From Mesocentrotus franciscanus (taxonomy: Eukaryota; Echinodermata; Echinoidea; Camarodonta; Strongylocentrotidae): DNA of 64,000 bases. Where the stretch lies: the NCBI GenBank assembly GCA_037976565.1, contig CP137666.1, positions 3,824,060 to 3,888,059 of the forward strand, read 5' to 3'. Shown here one piece after another: positions 49,024 through 59,780 of this stretch (position 1 is its first letter; each line of letters begins with the position of its first letter). A model generated the notes under the pieces. It ran no database searches and was not told the DNA's origin. It saw only the letters and a program-made list of their open reading frames with translations. The translations under genes were made by a program, and so were the position numbers.

Positions 49024-49108
49024 TTCTGATTCTGCAAGCAAATGTCGTATCTAGCCATAGGCAACTGGTACCAAATACTACCACAAATATTATCGGAAAC
49101 ACTCTCAT
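49024..49108 (-). CDS. Gene A exon 1: signal peptide of secreted cysteine-rich precursor
   Basis: The 85-bp coding part encodes 28 residues. It starts MRVFPIIFVVVFGTSCLWL, a basic residue then a long hydrophobic core. It then reads D-T-T-F-A-C-R-I-R and ends in phase 1 at AGAA|GTAAGT. Signal-peptidase cleavage after T-T-F-A would leave Cys25 as the first mature residue. The first base of the split codon (A) joins GC from exon 2 to make Ser29. This is the first in-frame ATG after a TATAAAAA box 286 bp upstream. The same layout (signal-peptide exon, phase-1 end, split AGY Ser, then C-G-x-C-R) is found in gene B. Confidence 0.78.
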
Positions 49109-49386
49109 GATTCTTGAGAAAAGTCGACGGAAAACAGTTTACGTTACAACGATTTATTCAAACGTCGAAATTTTTCATACACCCTCACTCACTAGATGTC
49201 CAGAAAATGCATACGAACTTGAATGAAAGAACAGGGCGGCCACTAGAATGTCAACCTGAAATTCGGATAGAAATCAGTGGTGGCAATCATAACGGAAGGT
49301 GTCGTCTGCCAAGGAATATTGTGGAGCAACCAAGCAACCAGTCCTCTTCAAATAAGAATGGAATCGCCCAAGGCATGCGACGCGGA

Positions 49387-49394
49387 TTTTTATA
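49387..49394 (-). promoter_or_regulatory. TATA box of gene A
   Basis: TATAAAAA on the minus strand in a locally GC-rich setting (CGGTATAAAAATCCGCG). It starts 286 bp upstream of the exon 1 ATG, so a start site about 30 bp downstream would give a 5' UTR of about 255 bp. The 112-codon frame on the opposite strand across this region is not called a gene. Confidence 0.45.
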
Positions 49395-49829
49395 CCGTTT
49401 TGTTTTTCGCGCAACACGACACTTTTTATTTCTCTTGTTAAAATTCCAGTGATGTCTTAATTTCTGTACGCAAGTCAAATGAAAGAAAACGTGCCCTTCA
49501 TCAAGAAGGATTAAGTATGTCAAACTCGTTAGTCTGCTTCAAGACGTTATCATCATTATGTTACGCCATTCTTTAGACCCGCCGCTCATCCATATACAGC
49601 AAGGAGGTAATAATATTAATCCGATGCCGATAAAATCAGTGAAATGGTCCGTCGAGTTGTCAATGCATAAAAAGAAGTCGCAAGAATTTGAGCTCATTAT
49701 CAACCGAGGTACGATTTTTCTCGTTTTGATACTCCCAGTGGCATTGATACCATCTTGATATAGAGCGTCTACTCTTGACATTTGACAGTAGACTAAGCTA
49801 CACCTTACCAGTAGTACGTTACACACCAA

Positions 49830-50085
49830 CAGGGGCGGATCCAGTCGGCGGCAAGGGAGGGGACCGAAAAAGGGGCCCACTTCGTGCGAAAATTTGAAAA
49901 CCGTGCCGGCCGATTTTCCGTTCAGTGGGGAGGGGGGGGAGTGAGCAAATTTTTTTTGCCTTCAAAATTGAAAAAAATTCACCACCCCAGGAGGGCCCAT
50001 CTTCTTTCTTTCCCAAAAAGGGTGTTTTTACATGTTTTTTTCTAGGAGTGGGCCCGGGCCCCTGGCCCCCCTGGATCCACCACTG
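49830..50085 (-). mobile_element. Short hAT-like MITE, copy 2 (inverted relative to copy 1)
   Basis: The ends are CAGGGGCGGATCCAG and CTGGATCCACCACTG. The flanking 8-mers CACACCAA (49822-49829) and CACATCAA (50086-50093) match at 7 of 8. Internal segments (GGGGCCCACTTCGTGCGAAA and the G-run) are the reverse complement of copy 1 at 43788-44018. Confidence 0.88.
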
Positions 50086-50093
50086 CACATCAA

Positions 50094-50774
50094 ACAGTAG
50101 TGAAGCAGAAGGGATTACATAAAACTTTTTTTGTTACTTGATTGATCAAAAACCGTGGGGGGATTGTCCAATAAATGGCAATCGTATTTACTTTTTTTCT
50201 GGAACAAGTGGATTAGTATTCCACGCGCACTGATCCCTGTTGTATCAAAATAAATATAATAATTTATCTTTTATCAGGACAGATATTCTAAGAGACGCTC
50301 TATATTCATGCATAGTTTTTACTTGTTTCCCCCCAGAAATGAAGCAAAAATAAATCATTCTCGAATTTCCTTAACTGTCCTCGAATAACAAGGCTAAATC
50401 CTTCCCTATATAAGCTATACGAAAGCAAATATATTGTAATTGTTGTTGAAGTGTGGGATTCGAAAATTAAGACAAATATTCACCACAGATGCACAAAACT
50501 CAACACACACGTGTAAAAAGGGAAAATATAACCTACATAATTATACATGAACTTTGAAGAGCAATTGCACTAAAAAAACAAAATACTCAGGTATAGGTTC
50601 ATCGTTTCACAACGTTTGTATCTTTACAAAAAGAAAAATGGCCAATGCGTACTTTAAAAAGATTCCACAATCTTGAATGAAATTAAGCATTATTTTTTCG
50701 GAAATAAAAATAGTTTAATTTTTTTTAAATACTGTCTTATTAAACCCTAATGAATGGTGTGTAGATAGAAAACT
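50094..50774. other. Non-coding intergenic DNA upstream of gene A
   Basis: AT-rich, no recognised features. Confidence 0.5.
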
Positions 50775-51185
50775 CGGGACATTCCAGGAGACCGAAAACA
50801 CAGGAGACCGACGGGCAACGAGATCGAAAACCCAAGAGACCGAGGTGCAATGAGACCAACAACCCACGAGATCGACCCTTCCAGTAGACCGACAGTCCAT
50901 GAGATCGAAAACCCAAGAGACCGAGGTGCAATGAGACCAACAACCCACGAGATCGACCGTTCCAGTAGACCGACAGTCCATGAGATCGAAAACCCAGGAG
51001 ACCAACGTGCAATGAGACCAACAACCAACCAGATCGACCGTTCCAGTAGACCGACAGTCCATGGGACCGTGGTGTAACGTGACCAAAAACGCACGAGATC
51101 GACCGTTCCAGTGGACCGACAGTCCATGAGATCGAAAACCCAGGAGACCGAGGTGCAACGAGACCACCACCAACCAACCAGATCA
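50775..51185. repeat. 81-bp minisatellite open in all three minus-strand frames
   Basis: Units containing CCAGTAGACCGACAGTCCAT repeat at 50881, 50962 and 51043 (period 81), with variant shorter units on either side. Each unit is built from smaller GAGATCGA and GAGACCGA motifs. Because 81 is a multiple of 3 and the units lack stops on the minus strand, three overlapping frames of 148-166 codons encode 27-residue repeats. There is no promoter or splice evidence that any is used. Confidence 0.9.
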
Positions 51186-51523
51186 ACCGTGCACAAGGCC
51201 GACAATGACAGTCTCATGAACCCAAGATAAGTTGTTAGAAGGGCCATGTCGGTCTCCGTGAACTTTCTGATAACTTTTCATCATCTATCTACAAAAGAGG
51301 CTCTATCCAAGTCGGGAGTTCTTTTTTTTCTTCGTTTGATGGTAGAGGGGAAGTTGCTTATACAGACCTTCGGAAATCTGTCAGGAGGGGAAATTGTCCC
51401 CCCACCTTGCCCCTTCTTCAAACGCTAGTGTTGCGAGGTGAGTCTATTCACTATTAATTATACATCAAATACGTGAATATGCATTCAAGTACGATTGACC
51501 AACCACTATTTATTACCAAGACG

Positions 51524-53045
51524 CAGGGGCGGCCGAGCGACTTCCAAAGTGGGGGGGGGCACCAAGAAAAAAGGGGCACCTACAAAGGAAAATCTCAAAG
51601 CGAAAATATACAATTTTTTAGACATTGGTATATACCCCTACATTGTGATTACATTATCAGGGATGATTTCAATATTTGTTTCACTTTATACACCATACAA
51701 GATATTGCTTAAGCATCATACTTGCAGTTTGGTGTGATGGTCTTAAAATTTATTTGCGAGCGAGCGAGGAAAAAATTTTAAGAATTGTGAGGTCGCCGTG
51801 CGAAAAATTACATCTTATAAAGAAGAAAAACCCAATCCTGAAGGGGTTATAAGCACATTCTCATAAGGGAAGACTGAAAAGACCTGATAAGTAACATAAA
51901 GTATATCATCTATAGATGCGTGCGAGCGTAGCGAGCGAGCTTTGGGGGAAATTGCTCTTAGTCGCTTGGTATTAGGGGCGCGTTTAATGATGAGAGGAAA
52001 AGGGGACACTTATCAGAAAAGAAAAGGAGCATGTGTCAAAGTACCAAGGGTAATTATCAGAGGTGAAAATGGGGCACTTCTTACACCCTCAAAAACAGGC
52101 ACTCACCAGGGATGAAAAAAGTCAGTCATGAGAATAGGAAATGGGCATTTGTCGACGGAAAGGGGCCCCATCAGATTTTGATAGGGGCATTTATAAGAGG
52201 TGAAAAGGGGCATTTATGAAAAGGGATAGGTCCCTTATTAGAAAGGAAAAGGGGCACGTATCATTGTTAAAAGGTAAATTATCAGAGGTGAAAAGAGGCA
52301 ATGACCAGATATGAAAAGGGGCACTTATGTAAATAAAAAAGGGGGCACTTATAATAAAGGAAAATGTGCATTAATTGAAAGAAAATGGGCACCGATCAGA
52401 TTTTAAAGGGGGCATTTATCGGAGGTGAAGGGGCACTTATCTGAAGTGAAAAGGAGTATTTTCTCGTACTTGAAAAGGGTCATTTACAAGAGAAGGGGCA
52501 CTTATGAGAAGGGAAGGGCTCTTTTAATGGGGCACTTATTAGAAAGGAAAAGGGGCACATGTGAAAATATAAGGTGCGCTTATCCGAGTTAAAATGGGGT
52601 AGTTATTAAAAGGGAAAGGGAACTTCTTACAAAGGAAAAGGGGCACTTGTCAAAGTAAAAGAGGCACCTCTCAGATTTGAATAGGGCAATTATCAAAGGT
52701 GAAGGGGGCACTTATCAAAAGTGAAAAAAGGCACTTATCGTACCTGAAAAGGGGCACTTATGAGAATGGAAAATGGACACTTATTGCAAGGAAAATGGGA
52801 AGTAAAAGGGGCACGTGTCCAAATAAAAGTGGCACTTATCGGAGTTGAAAAGGGGAAGGGGCACTTTTACAAATTAATAAGGGCACTTGTGAAAGTAAAA
52901 GGGGCACTATTCCTATGTAAAAAGGGGCACTTCTTACAAAGTTAAAGGGGCACCTTTTCTATGTAAAAAGGGGCACTTTTTGGGTGCTTGAAAAAGTGGG
53001 AGGGCACTGTGCCCCCCTGCCCCCCCCCCGGGAGGGCCGCCTCTG
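51524..53045. mobile_element. hAT-like non-autonomous element 2, with 8-bp TSD and internal minisatellite
   Basis: The ends are CAGGGGCGGCC and GGCCGCCTCTG. The exact 8-bp duplication CCAAGACG lies at 51516-51523 and 53046-53053. Its first roughly 400 bp are nearly identical to element 1 at 32193-33685. The rest is the same type of AAAAGGGGCACTTAT array with a different unit count. It is in the same orientation as element 1 and has no transposase. Confidence 0.92.
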
Positions 53046-53248
53046 CCAAGACGAATAGAAATTCATCAAAATCAATCATTGCTATTTATACAAAAATAAT
53101 AAATATACGTTTCATGATTTTTTAACATGAGTTCCGATTGATCCGAATCAATCGCAAGTTTGACCTGGTATATCTCTTCCTGATGGCCATAGAGACACGT
53201 ATAGTACAATGATTAAAATGTCAGGCGTAATATTCAGCATTACGGTCT

Positions 53249-53395
53249 GGGACCCGTTTCATAAAGCCTTTTTTCAATGACAAATGACAAAAATAAGTGA
53301 CAAATCTGCTGATAACCAATTAGAAGCAAGGATTTCACTAACTTATAACAAAAACTGTCATTTGTCACTGATGACAAGTTTTGTGAAATGGGGCC
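53249..53395. mobile_element. ~147-bp palindromic MITE
   Basis: The left GGGACCCGTTTCATAAAGC pairs with the right GTTTTGTGAAATGGGGCC. Inner blocks ACAAATGACAA and TGTCATTTGTC also pair, giving a long imperfect hairpin. Confidence 0.7.
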
Positions 53396-55249
53396 GTGGA
53401 ATAAAGAATCGCTATTCTATGAAATAAAACGAAAATGGCTGGCATGATTGGTGCTTTAAGATAATTCCAGTTTAACATGTTTTACAATGGTGAGATAAAA
53501 TACTATGCAATATGAATCAAGGAGTCAGTGAAATGAGCTTGATTACTTCCGGCAGCTAGGCATGGTTCAAGAATGTTGATTGGGAGGGTTGGAGTTTGAA
53601 GAAATGCTCTTGGCGAGAAAAATGCAAGATGGCTAGTTTAGACGTATGACGTGAACATTTATCCTTATCCTCCTGTGGATTGTCCTTTTTTAATTAATGA
53701 TTTATTTTTTACTATATGAATTATTCAAGAGTGTTATGCTTTTAAACATAAAAAGATTAGTGAAGTATCAATAAAAATGGGCCTTTGAAAAAAAAGAAAA
53801 TAATATTCATCGCTATAATTTAAAAGATCAAAGTCAATTTCCCAAGCTGCCGAAAAGTACAACGCGGGCATTTCTCTTGTAAACAGCGTACCCAAGCGGG
53901 ATTGTGGATTAGCTGACGAGTTCATTTCATTGCTATGATAGCGTGGGAACTTAAGTCCAAATCTCATGGGTTAAATACGAAAACGGAGGCAAAAATACAT
54001 TGGGAAAGAAGAGTTGCCTTCTCCCACTTCCCATCAATAGTACGACAACTAGAAGTATTTTGTGAAATTGTGTTTATTATTTTCATATAAAATATTAGTT
54101 TAAGTAAATAGCATAAATTAGTTGATATCATTAATGATGAGTATTAAAATCGAAAAAGGTATATCGATTTATTGTTTCACATTTCATATTTCTAAAAAAG
54201 GTAAACGTTACGAGGTAGCAATATTAAACGAAATAGGGAAATAGAAGGGCTATTTCATACAGCGTTATAGCAGACACAAAACAAATCTATAAATAATAAG
54301 CAAAGGTTTGTTTTATACCAGTAAACTTAAGATGTGCAATTATAACCACATTACAGGAAGATCTAAGATATGAAAAACCCAAAGATAAATAATCTACTGC
54401 CAGAAATATTTTGTATTTAAATATCGAACATGGTGGTCTTACGTTAAAATATTTTATTCTACATGATTAAATATTTGATATAACTGTTATTTTTCCTTGT
54501 ATGTATAACTCTTTTTTTGTCTGAAGTAATTTAAATTGAATTGTTATTGTAAATAATTTGTAATTGTTAAATATTGTCAAATATATTTAGCATTTTATGA
54601 ATATGTTTTGATGTTGTATTGAAGAAATAAATATTGATTTTGTTATTTTTCAAAAATAGTTTAATGGCTCTGAAATGATGTAGATAGATACCTGAAAGAG
54701 TTATAAAAAGCTATTATCTGAACGCAATTTTGTTTTCCACTATTATGCACAATTTTCATGTAAATGCGAGTACCAGTATACTCTAAACTGGAAGAAGAAT
54801 TCGTATTTTTTAAGAGGATCTTTTAAACCTTTGTTTTTCGTGATATACATTTCATAATTTCTTTATAGACAAAGCGCTCGAAATATGTGCTCTTAAACAT
54901 GACACAGGCTGTTTTCCTAGTTTTGTTGTTGTTTTTACAAGATTTAAAAATGATTTTCATTAGTTCTGAAATAATAAGAATGCCTAACAAATTAACAAAA
55001 CTAACAACCGTTAACAAATTAAGAAACGAAACAATGACCAAATTGTTTTTAAATGAATTGTGCGTTGTTAATCTCTTCTTTGGTTGTATAAAGGGTAAAC
55101 TCGGAAGCAGTCTCGGACAGACTTCCAGCGATTGGTGTAATTACAATTACTACCGTGTGTTTCAGAATATTTCCATGGAATAAAAGTGATTAATTAATAC
55201 ACATTCAATCCCAAACAAAAATCTGGAAATAGAAGAGAAAGTACACGAT
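53396..55249. other. Non-coding intergenic DNA
   Basis: AT-rich, with no exon, RNA gene or clear repeat recognised. A 98-codon frame at 54887-55183 (+) has a hydrophobic start but no Kozak, splice or homology support. Confidence 0.5.
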
Positions 55250-55400
55250 AGAGAAGAGAGAGAGAGAGAGAATGAATGGGGGGGTAGAGAGAGAGAGACA
55301 TAGAGATAAAGACAGACAGACAAAGAGAGATAGAGAGTTAGAGAGAGAAAGAGAGACAGAGACAGTCGGACAGACAGACAGAGACAGAGACAGAGTCAGG
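55250..55400. repeat. (GA)n/(GACA)n low-complexity tract
   Basis: GAGAGA runs grade into GACAGACAGA. The Arg/Glu-rich frame across it is an artefact. Confidence 0.9.
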
Positions 55401-56364
55401 ATAAGCGGGTATATAGATTTCGGAATCTTGTGTGCGGTATATTATATTACGTGCATGGGTGTGCGTTTTGGTCCATCCTCGCACTCTATGATTGGTTGTA
55501 TTGATAGCCAATGGGAGGACAGTAGGTCCCTACGATCACTCTATAGCTTTTACATACCCTCAAGTTCAGTCGTAGTATATAACGTTTTCCTTTAATCTTC
55601 GCAACTTCACTGTCAGCCTTTTATCGTTATTATCCATTCTAACCATTTAAGAGAAATCATTTGGCTTCATTCATCCTCTTTCTCTCTCCCGCCGATTAAA
55701 TATTATTTTTATTCTACGCATCAACCCATGATAAGTTTATTCCGGTAGTTCATCTTTCGTTCTATCTTGTAATAACAATTTTAAATCAAATGCCAACCCT
55801 TCATCCGTCTCTCCTCCTCCTTCCCCCTCACTCCCTCACCGACCCCCTCTCTCTCTCTCTCTCCGTCATTTCCAGTCTATCTGATACTTTGTCTCTATCC
55901 CTTTTGTTTGTTTCCCTTTCCCTCTTTCTTCATCGAAATTATTCCGTTAAATTCAATAAAGTAATGATGCCAATTGACTGCTCCGAAAAAGCACAGGATT
56001 CTGATCGAGGGCAATCTCCATCACGACGTTGGAGCCCGACGGGGCTTTTAGTACTAATCACGGAGTGGATCTTCATAAAATATTCACGAAAAGAGGGGAT
56101 GACATGCTTGCTGACTGATTACCATGCCAACCAGAAAGACAAGCCACTCGGTAGAAAAGTCACGCATAGCGGAGTTAGGAAAAAGGTGCAGAACAGAGGC
56201 GCAAATAAACAGAAGTGATCTCAGAAGGGGGGCGAATAAAAGGAAATAATGAGAAAGAGACGACAAGGACAGAAAGGAAAAACATTTTTTTTTTAAAGGG
56301 TACATACAATAGTACATGTAGCTACAGGAGTAGTCGTGCAATGGTGTTGATTATCATGATGGTG
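55401..56364. other. Non-coding intergenic DNA with a (CT)n patch
   Basis: A short CTCTCT run lies near 55845-55865. A 142-codon frame at 55790-56218 starts in C/T-rich DNA and has no recognisable domain. Confidence 0.45.
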
Positions 56365-56655
56365 GTATGGGGATGGTGGAAGAGGTGGTAGTCGTAGTGG
56401 TAGTAGGGATCGGTGGTGGTGGTGATGGTTGTAGTAGTAGGAGGAGAGAGAGGAGGAGGAAGATGAAGAGGATGAGGAGGAAAAGGCGGAGGAGGAAGAG
56501 GAGGTTTAGGAAGAAGAGGAGGAGAAGGAAGGAGAGGAGGAGGAGGAAGGAGAAGGAGAGGAGGAAGGAGAAGGAGAGGAGGAGGAAGAAGAAGAAGAAG
56601 GAGAGGAGGAGGAGGAGGGAGAGGACGAGGAGAGGACGAAGACGAGGATGAATAG
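56365..56655. repeat. (GGT)n to (AGG)n/(GAA)n purine-rich tract
   Basis: About 290 bp, starting as GGTGGTAGT-type and becoming almost pure AGG, AGA and GAA. It gives an Arg/Lys-rich frame on plus and a Leu/Phe/Ser-rich frame on minus, both artefacts. The pure purine strand could form triplex or H-DNA. Confidence 0.9.
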
Positions 56656-57299
56656 TAACATTAATGTAGGTTAGCACCAAACAAAATCTTCAGAACATAA
56701 TATTATCTTAGTTATAGAAAGAAAGAGAGAGAGAGAGACAGAAAGAAAGAAAGATAATGTGGTGACTTGTATAGAACAAGAAAATGCAAGCGTGATTTTT
56801 TATATTTTATAACTGTGGTCTGGATGCTGACATATAATTGCAACATCATAACATTGATTATATACCTCACTTAAGAAATCCAGCCATCTGATTGGTCGAA
56901 TTTGCTGTCGTGGTTTTAACCATTTCCGTAAATAAACGAAAAATGCCAAACCCATGTAATAGTTCTAGGGTAAATTCCCGGCAAAATTCCAGTTACCGGG
57001 AAATTAGTTCAGTCTTACTGCGATCCTCATTGGTTTACGTGTTAAAAACTGGTTTGTGCGAGCGCGGACACCTTACATTAATTTTGTGCGATAATTTAGT
57101 CGCTACATTTTAGGTTTTTTAATTGCTTGAAAATGTCGGTCATTTTGCTAGCAAAGATTAACAGACAGTGTCTCAGATTTTCTGTGATGTTTTAACCAAT
57201 CTTTACTCAATAAATGGCTAAGGTAAGAATTCTTGGTAGATTATTGTGATAATTCGTACGATAGCGACTGCTTTAATACGTGTGTGTGTGTGTGTATTG
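56656..57299. other. Non-coding intergenic DNA
   Basis: Contains a short GA tract near 56725-56755 and a (TG)n run at about 57280-57295. A 13-bp motif, GACTGCTTTAATA (57267-57279), is shared with the hairpin element at 57827-57990. Confidence 0.5.
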
Positions 57300-57470
57300 G
57301 GTTTTTACAGACGTGTATCAATCAGATATGATTATTTACGTCTGGGGACCGACCTTTAACGTCACCATCCGAAAGACGCGATTCAGTTTCGAACCTGCGT
57401 CCTCGGCTGAATCAGTTTGTAACTTCCACTGTTAGCTGGATTACAGGCGCACGCCACAACGCCTACTCGA
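57300..57470 (-). repeat. SINE with a 7SL-like (Alu-domain-like) head
   Basis: On the minus strand the head reads GTGGCGTGCGCCTGTAATC at 57457-57439, then CAGCT, closely resembling the 5' Alu domain of SRP (7SL) RNA. A B-box-like GGTTCGAAACT follows at 57395-57385. The 3' body (CGGATGGTGACGTTAAAGG, GGTCCCCAGACG) resembles the body of the tRNA-derived SINE at 41055-41270 (GGACGTTAAATGGAGGCCCC). The 7SL origin is inferred from a short match and should be treated as a hypothesis. A diverged tRNA head is the alternative. Confidence 0.5.
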
Positions 57471-57826
57471 GGACTGGCTGTTATACGCTCGCGAGAAAGT
57501 TGAATCCCCTGCCCATCACCCCGAGGCGCGCCTGGGTGGGAGGCGCGGCGAGTCGATTTGTGTTAGCCATGCCCATGTTTCCAGTCAGTAGGTGCAAGCC
57601 CGTACATTTAACTTTAACAACTGCACAGTAAACATCTTTAACAAATAGGCTTGCAGTCAGAGTTACAGAGTTTTATGGAGTTATTTTCTACGGAGTTACA
57701 GAGTTTTTACAGAGTTCTACTGTTACTGTTATTCAACGAGTTATTCAACTATTTATTTCTGGCTTTCTGCTCTTCCTGTTCTACTAGTTGATTGGTAATA
57801 AGTTGACTCTTTTTTCGCCATATAAA

Positions 57827-57990
57827 AGTATTAATGACTGCTTTAATATTCGAGAAATAGTTGTTTTTATACGCTCTGGGGAAGGTTACAATTGGGCTAT
57901 TGCCCTCGGCACGCCTCGGGCAATAGCACAATTATAACCTTCCCGAGAGCGTATAAAACAACTATTTCTCTCAAAGCAGTCATTAATACT
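57827..57990. mobile_element. Near-perfect hairpin element with ~75-nt arms
   Basis: The left arm (57827-57905, starting AGTATTAATGACTGCTTTAA) and right arm (57918-57990, ending GCAGTCATTAATACT) are inverted copies with a few mismatches and one short indel. The loop is about 12 nt (TCGGCACGCCTC). It is probably a foldback MITE; a hairpin RNA gene is possible but unsupported. Confidence 0.85.
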
Positions 57991-59210
57991 ATACTATTTC
58001 ATAAACAACGCATCGTAAATATCAATAGGTGAGATAGAAAAAAAGTTTTTTGGAGATACAAGAAGAAAGATAGACGTTTAAAGTGAAACAAAACGAGAGA
58101 GAGAGAGAGAGAGCTAGAGAGAGAGAGAGAGAGAGTGTAGAGGGGAGAGGAAAGATACAGAGCGAGATGGTGATGATTGGAGGGGATCGGCAGACCAATT
58201 GAGCGGGAGGGATGGGAAAAACGACCCCAGCCCTGCACCTCCGGATAGCACTGGCTATGACGTTTATCCTGGTCGACTTTTCTTAGTATGACGTAAGCAT
58301 TGCCTTTTGTCGGAGCGACCAATCAGCAATCAGCATCTAATGTTTCGGCTTCTTCCTTCACGAAGCTCACCCACCTCCCCCTCCCCCGGAAATGGCACGC
58401 ACACTAAACTCCGTTCCCGCCACCTCTTGTTTTTATTTCCCCCCTTTTCCCCATGGCCTATGTCTGACCAACTGACCTTTTCAGGAAGTAAATTGATTTT
58501 GAGAATGATGGCACGAGAAAGATGTATTGTAACCCTCCTGAATATTTGACACGATTTGATCGTGTTTCGCGCAATCTTGTCCACTCGACCGCCTCGCAAC
58601 AGAAAATTGATTTGCAGATTAGGCATTTTTAAAGATTAATCCCGGCTTTTATCAGACGTTAATTAATTAATTTTCTTTCTTTAACTGAACTATAGATTTA
58701 AAAAAAGAAGAGAATTATATCAACTAGCCACTAATCTCACACTTTACTCCTCTATTTATCTTGCTCTCATCATTTGGTATCTAATGTCTCATACCTTCCC
58801 TGACCATATCTCTGCTCGTATTAGCCTAATGTAAGAATGTGTGAATAATAATTGAATATTTAGAGGGTATTGCTAGATCCTGCGCTTCATCTACAAACCA
58901 ACAAATTTTTTAACTTCATCTAAATGCAAGTCAGGTGTCGAGTTAACCGAAGATGATACGTCGGTCCTGCTCCCAATGTATAAATCCACATGAAATCTAT
59001 TATCTTCCTAGCCCAAACCTTCAAGAAACATGCCCGCATGCCCACGCACACTCATTCTCCTATATATACACACACACACACACACACACATACACACGCA
59101 CACCCACACAGACACACAATAATTCCTGTTTCGTCTTGGCACCTGCCATGTTTATGTGTTTATTTTAATCACGATCAATACTGTCACTGACAGTACCATT
59201 GAAGGATGTG
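57991..59210. other. Intergenic DNA with GA and CA microsatellites
   Basis: (GA)n lies at about 58093-58135 and (CA)n at about 59068-59118. A CCAATCAG motif at about 58319 is the only promoter-like string seen. No exon was recognised. Confidence 0.5.
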
Positions 59211-59780
59211 TAGTGCAAAGATGATAATATTACGATCCATTCGTATTATGAAAGTGCGAGGACGAATAAGATACACAAGTATTGCACTTTTTTTTGCAGG
59301 GTAGAAAGAAGGAAATCGATCGTTTTTATTTTTTAAATCTGGGTTCTCAATATAGAGTTTCTGGTTGTTTTCTTAATCATCAAAGCTACTAGCATGAAAG
59401 ATGATATGGTATTATGATTTACTCGGAATTAGACTTCTTCCACTATCTAGCATCTGTCTTTAGCATATCCTCTTCATTTGAAATAGATTTTTCATGCATC
59501 TTCCCCACATACAAGTTATCATAATTTATTTTGCATTGTGACTGTTAACCAATTTAAAACTGCCTATGATTATATATTTATATGTCAATTCAATTAAAAA
59601 ATCTATTCCAGTGTAAAACAAATTTCAGAATGGACAAAAAGTACTTAAGTGTAATTTTCATTTTCATTATGATAATGCGAGCGCGAATAAGACACTTAAC
59701 TATTGCACCCGCCTTTGGTATGAAGAATATGATTCATTTTAAATCTGGGTTTGACAAAAATAGAGTTTCTAACTAAAAGA
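59211..59780 (+). repeat. Diverged direct duplication, two ~150-bp blocks
   Basis: A block at about 59225-59365 (GCGAGGACGAATAAGA, TATTGCAC, TTTAAATCTGGGTT, ATAGAGTTTCT) recurs in the same order at about 59645-59775 (GCGAGCGCGAATAAGA, TATTGCAC, TTTAAATCTGGGTT, ATAGAGTTTCT). The copies are clearly related but substantially diverged. The function is unknown. Confidence 0.65.

Noticed and set aside
49114..49452. 112-codon plus-strand open frame upstream of gene A
   Set aside because: It overlaps the gene A TATA box and presumed 5' UTR on the opposite strand and has no recognisable features.
56354..56680. Arg/Lys-rich and Leu-rich open frames of 94-108 codons
   Set aside because: Artefacts of the AGG/GAA purine tract.
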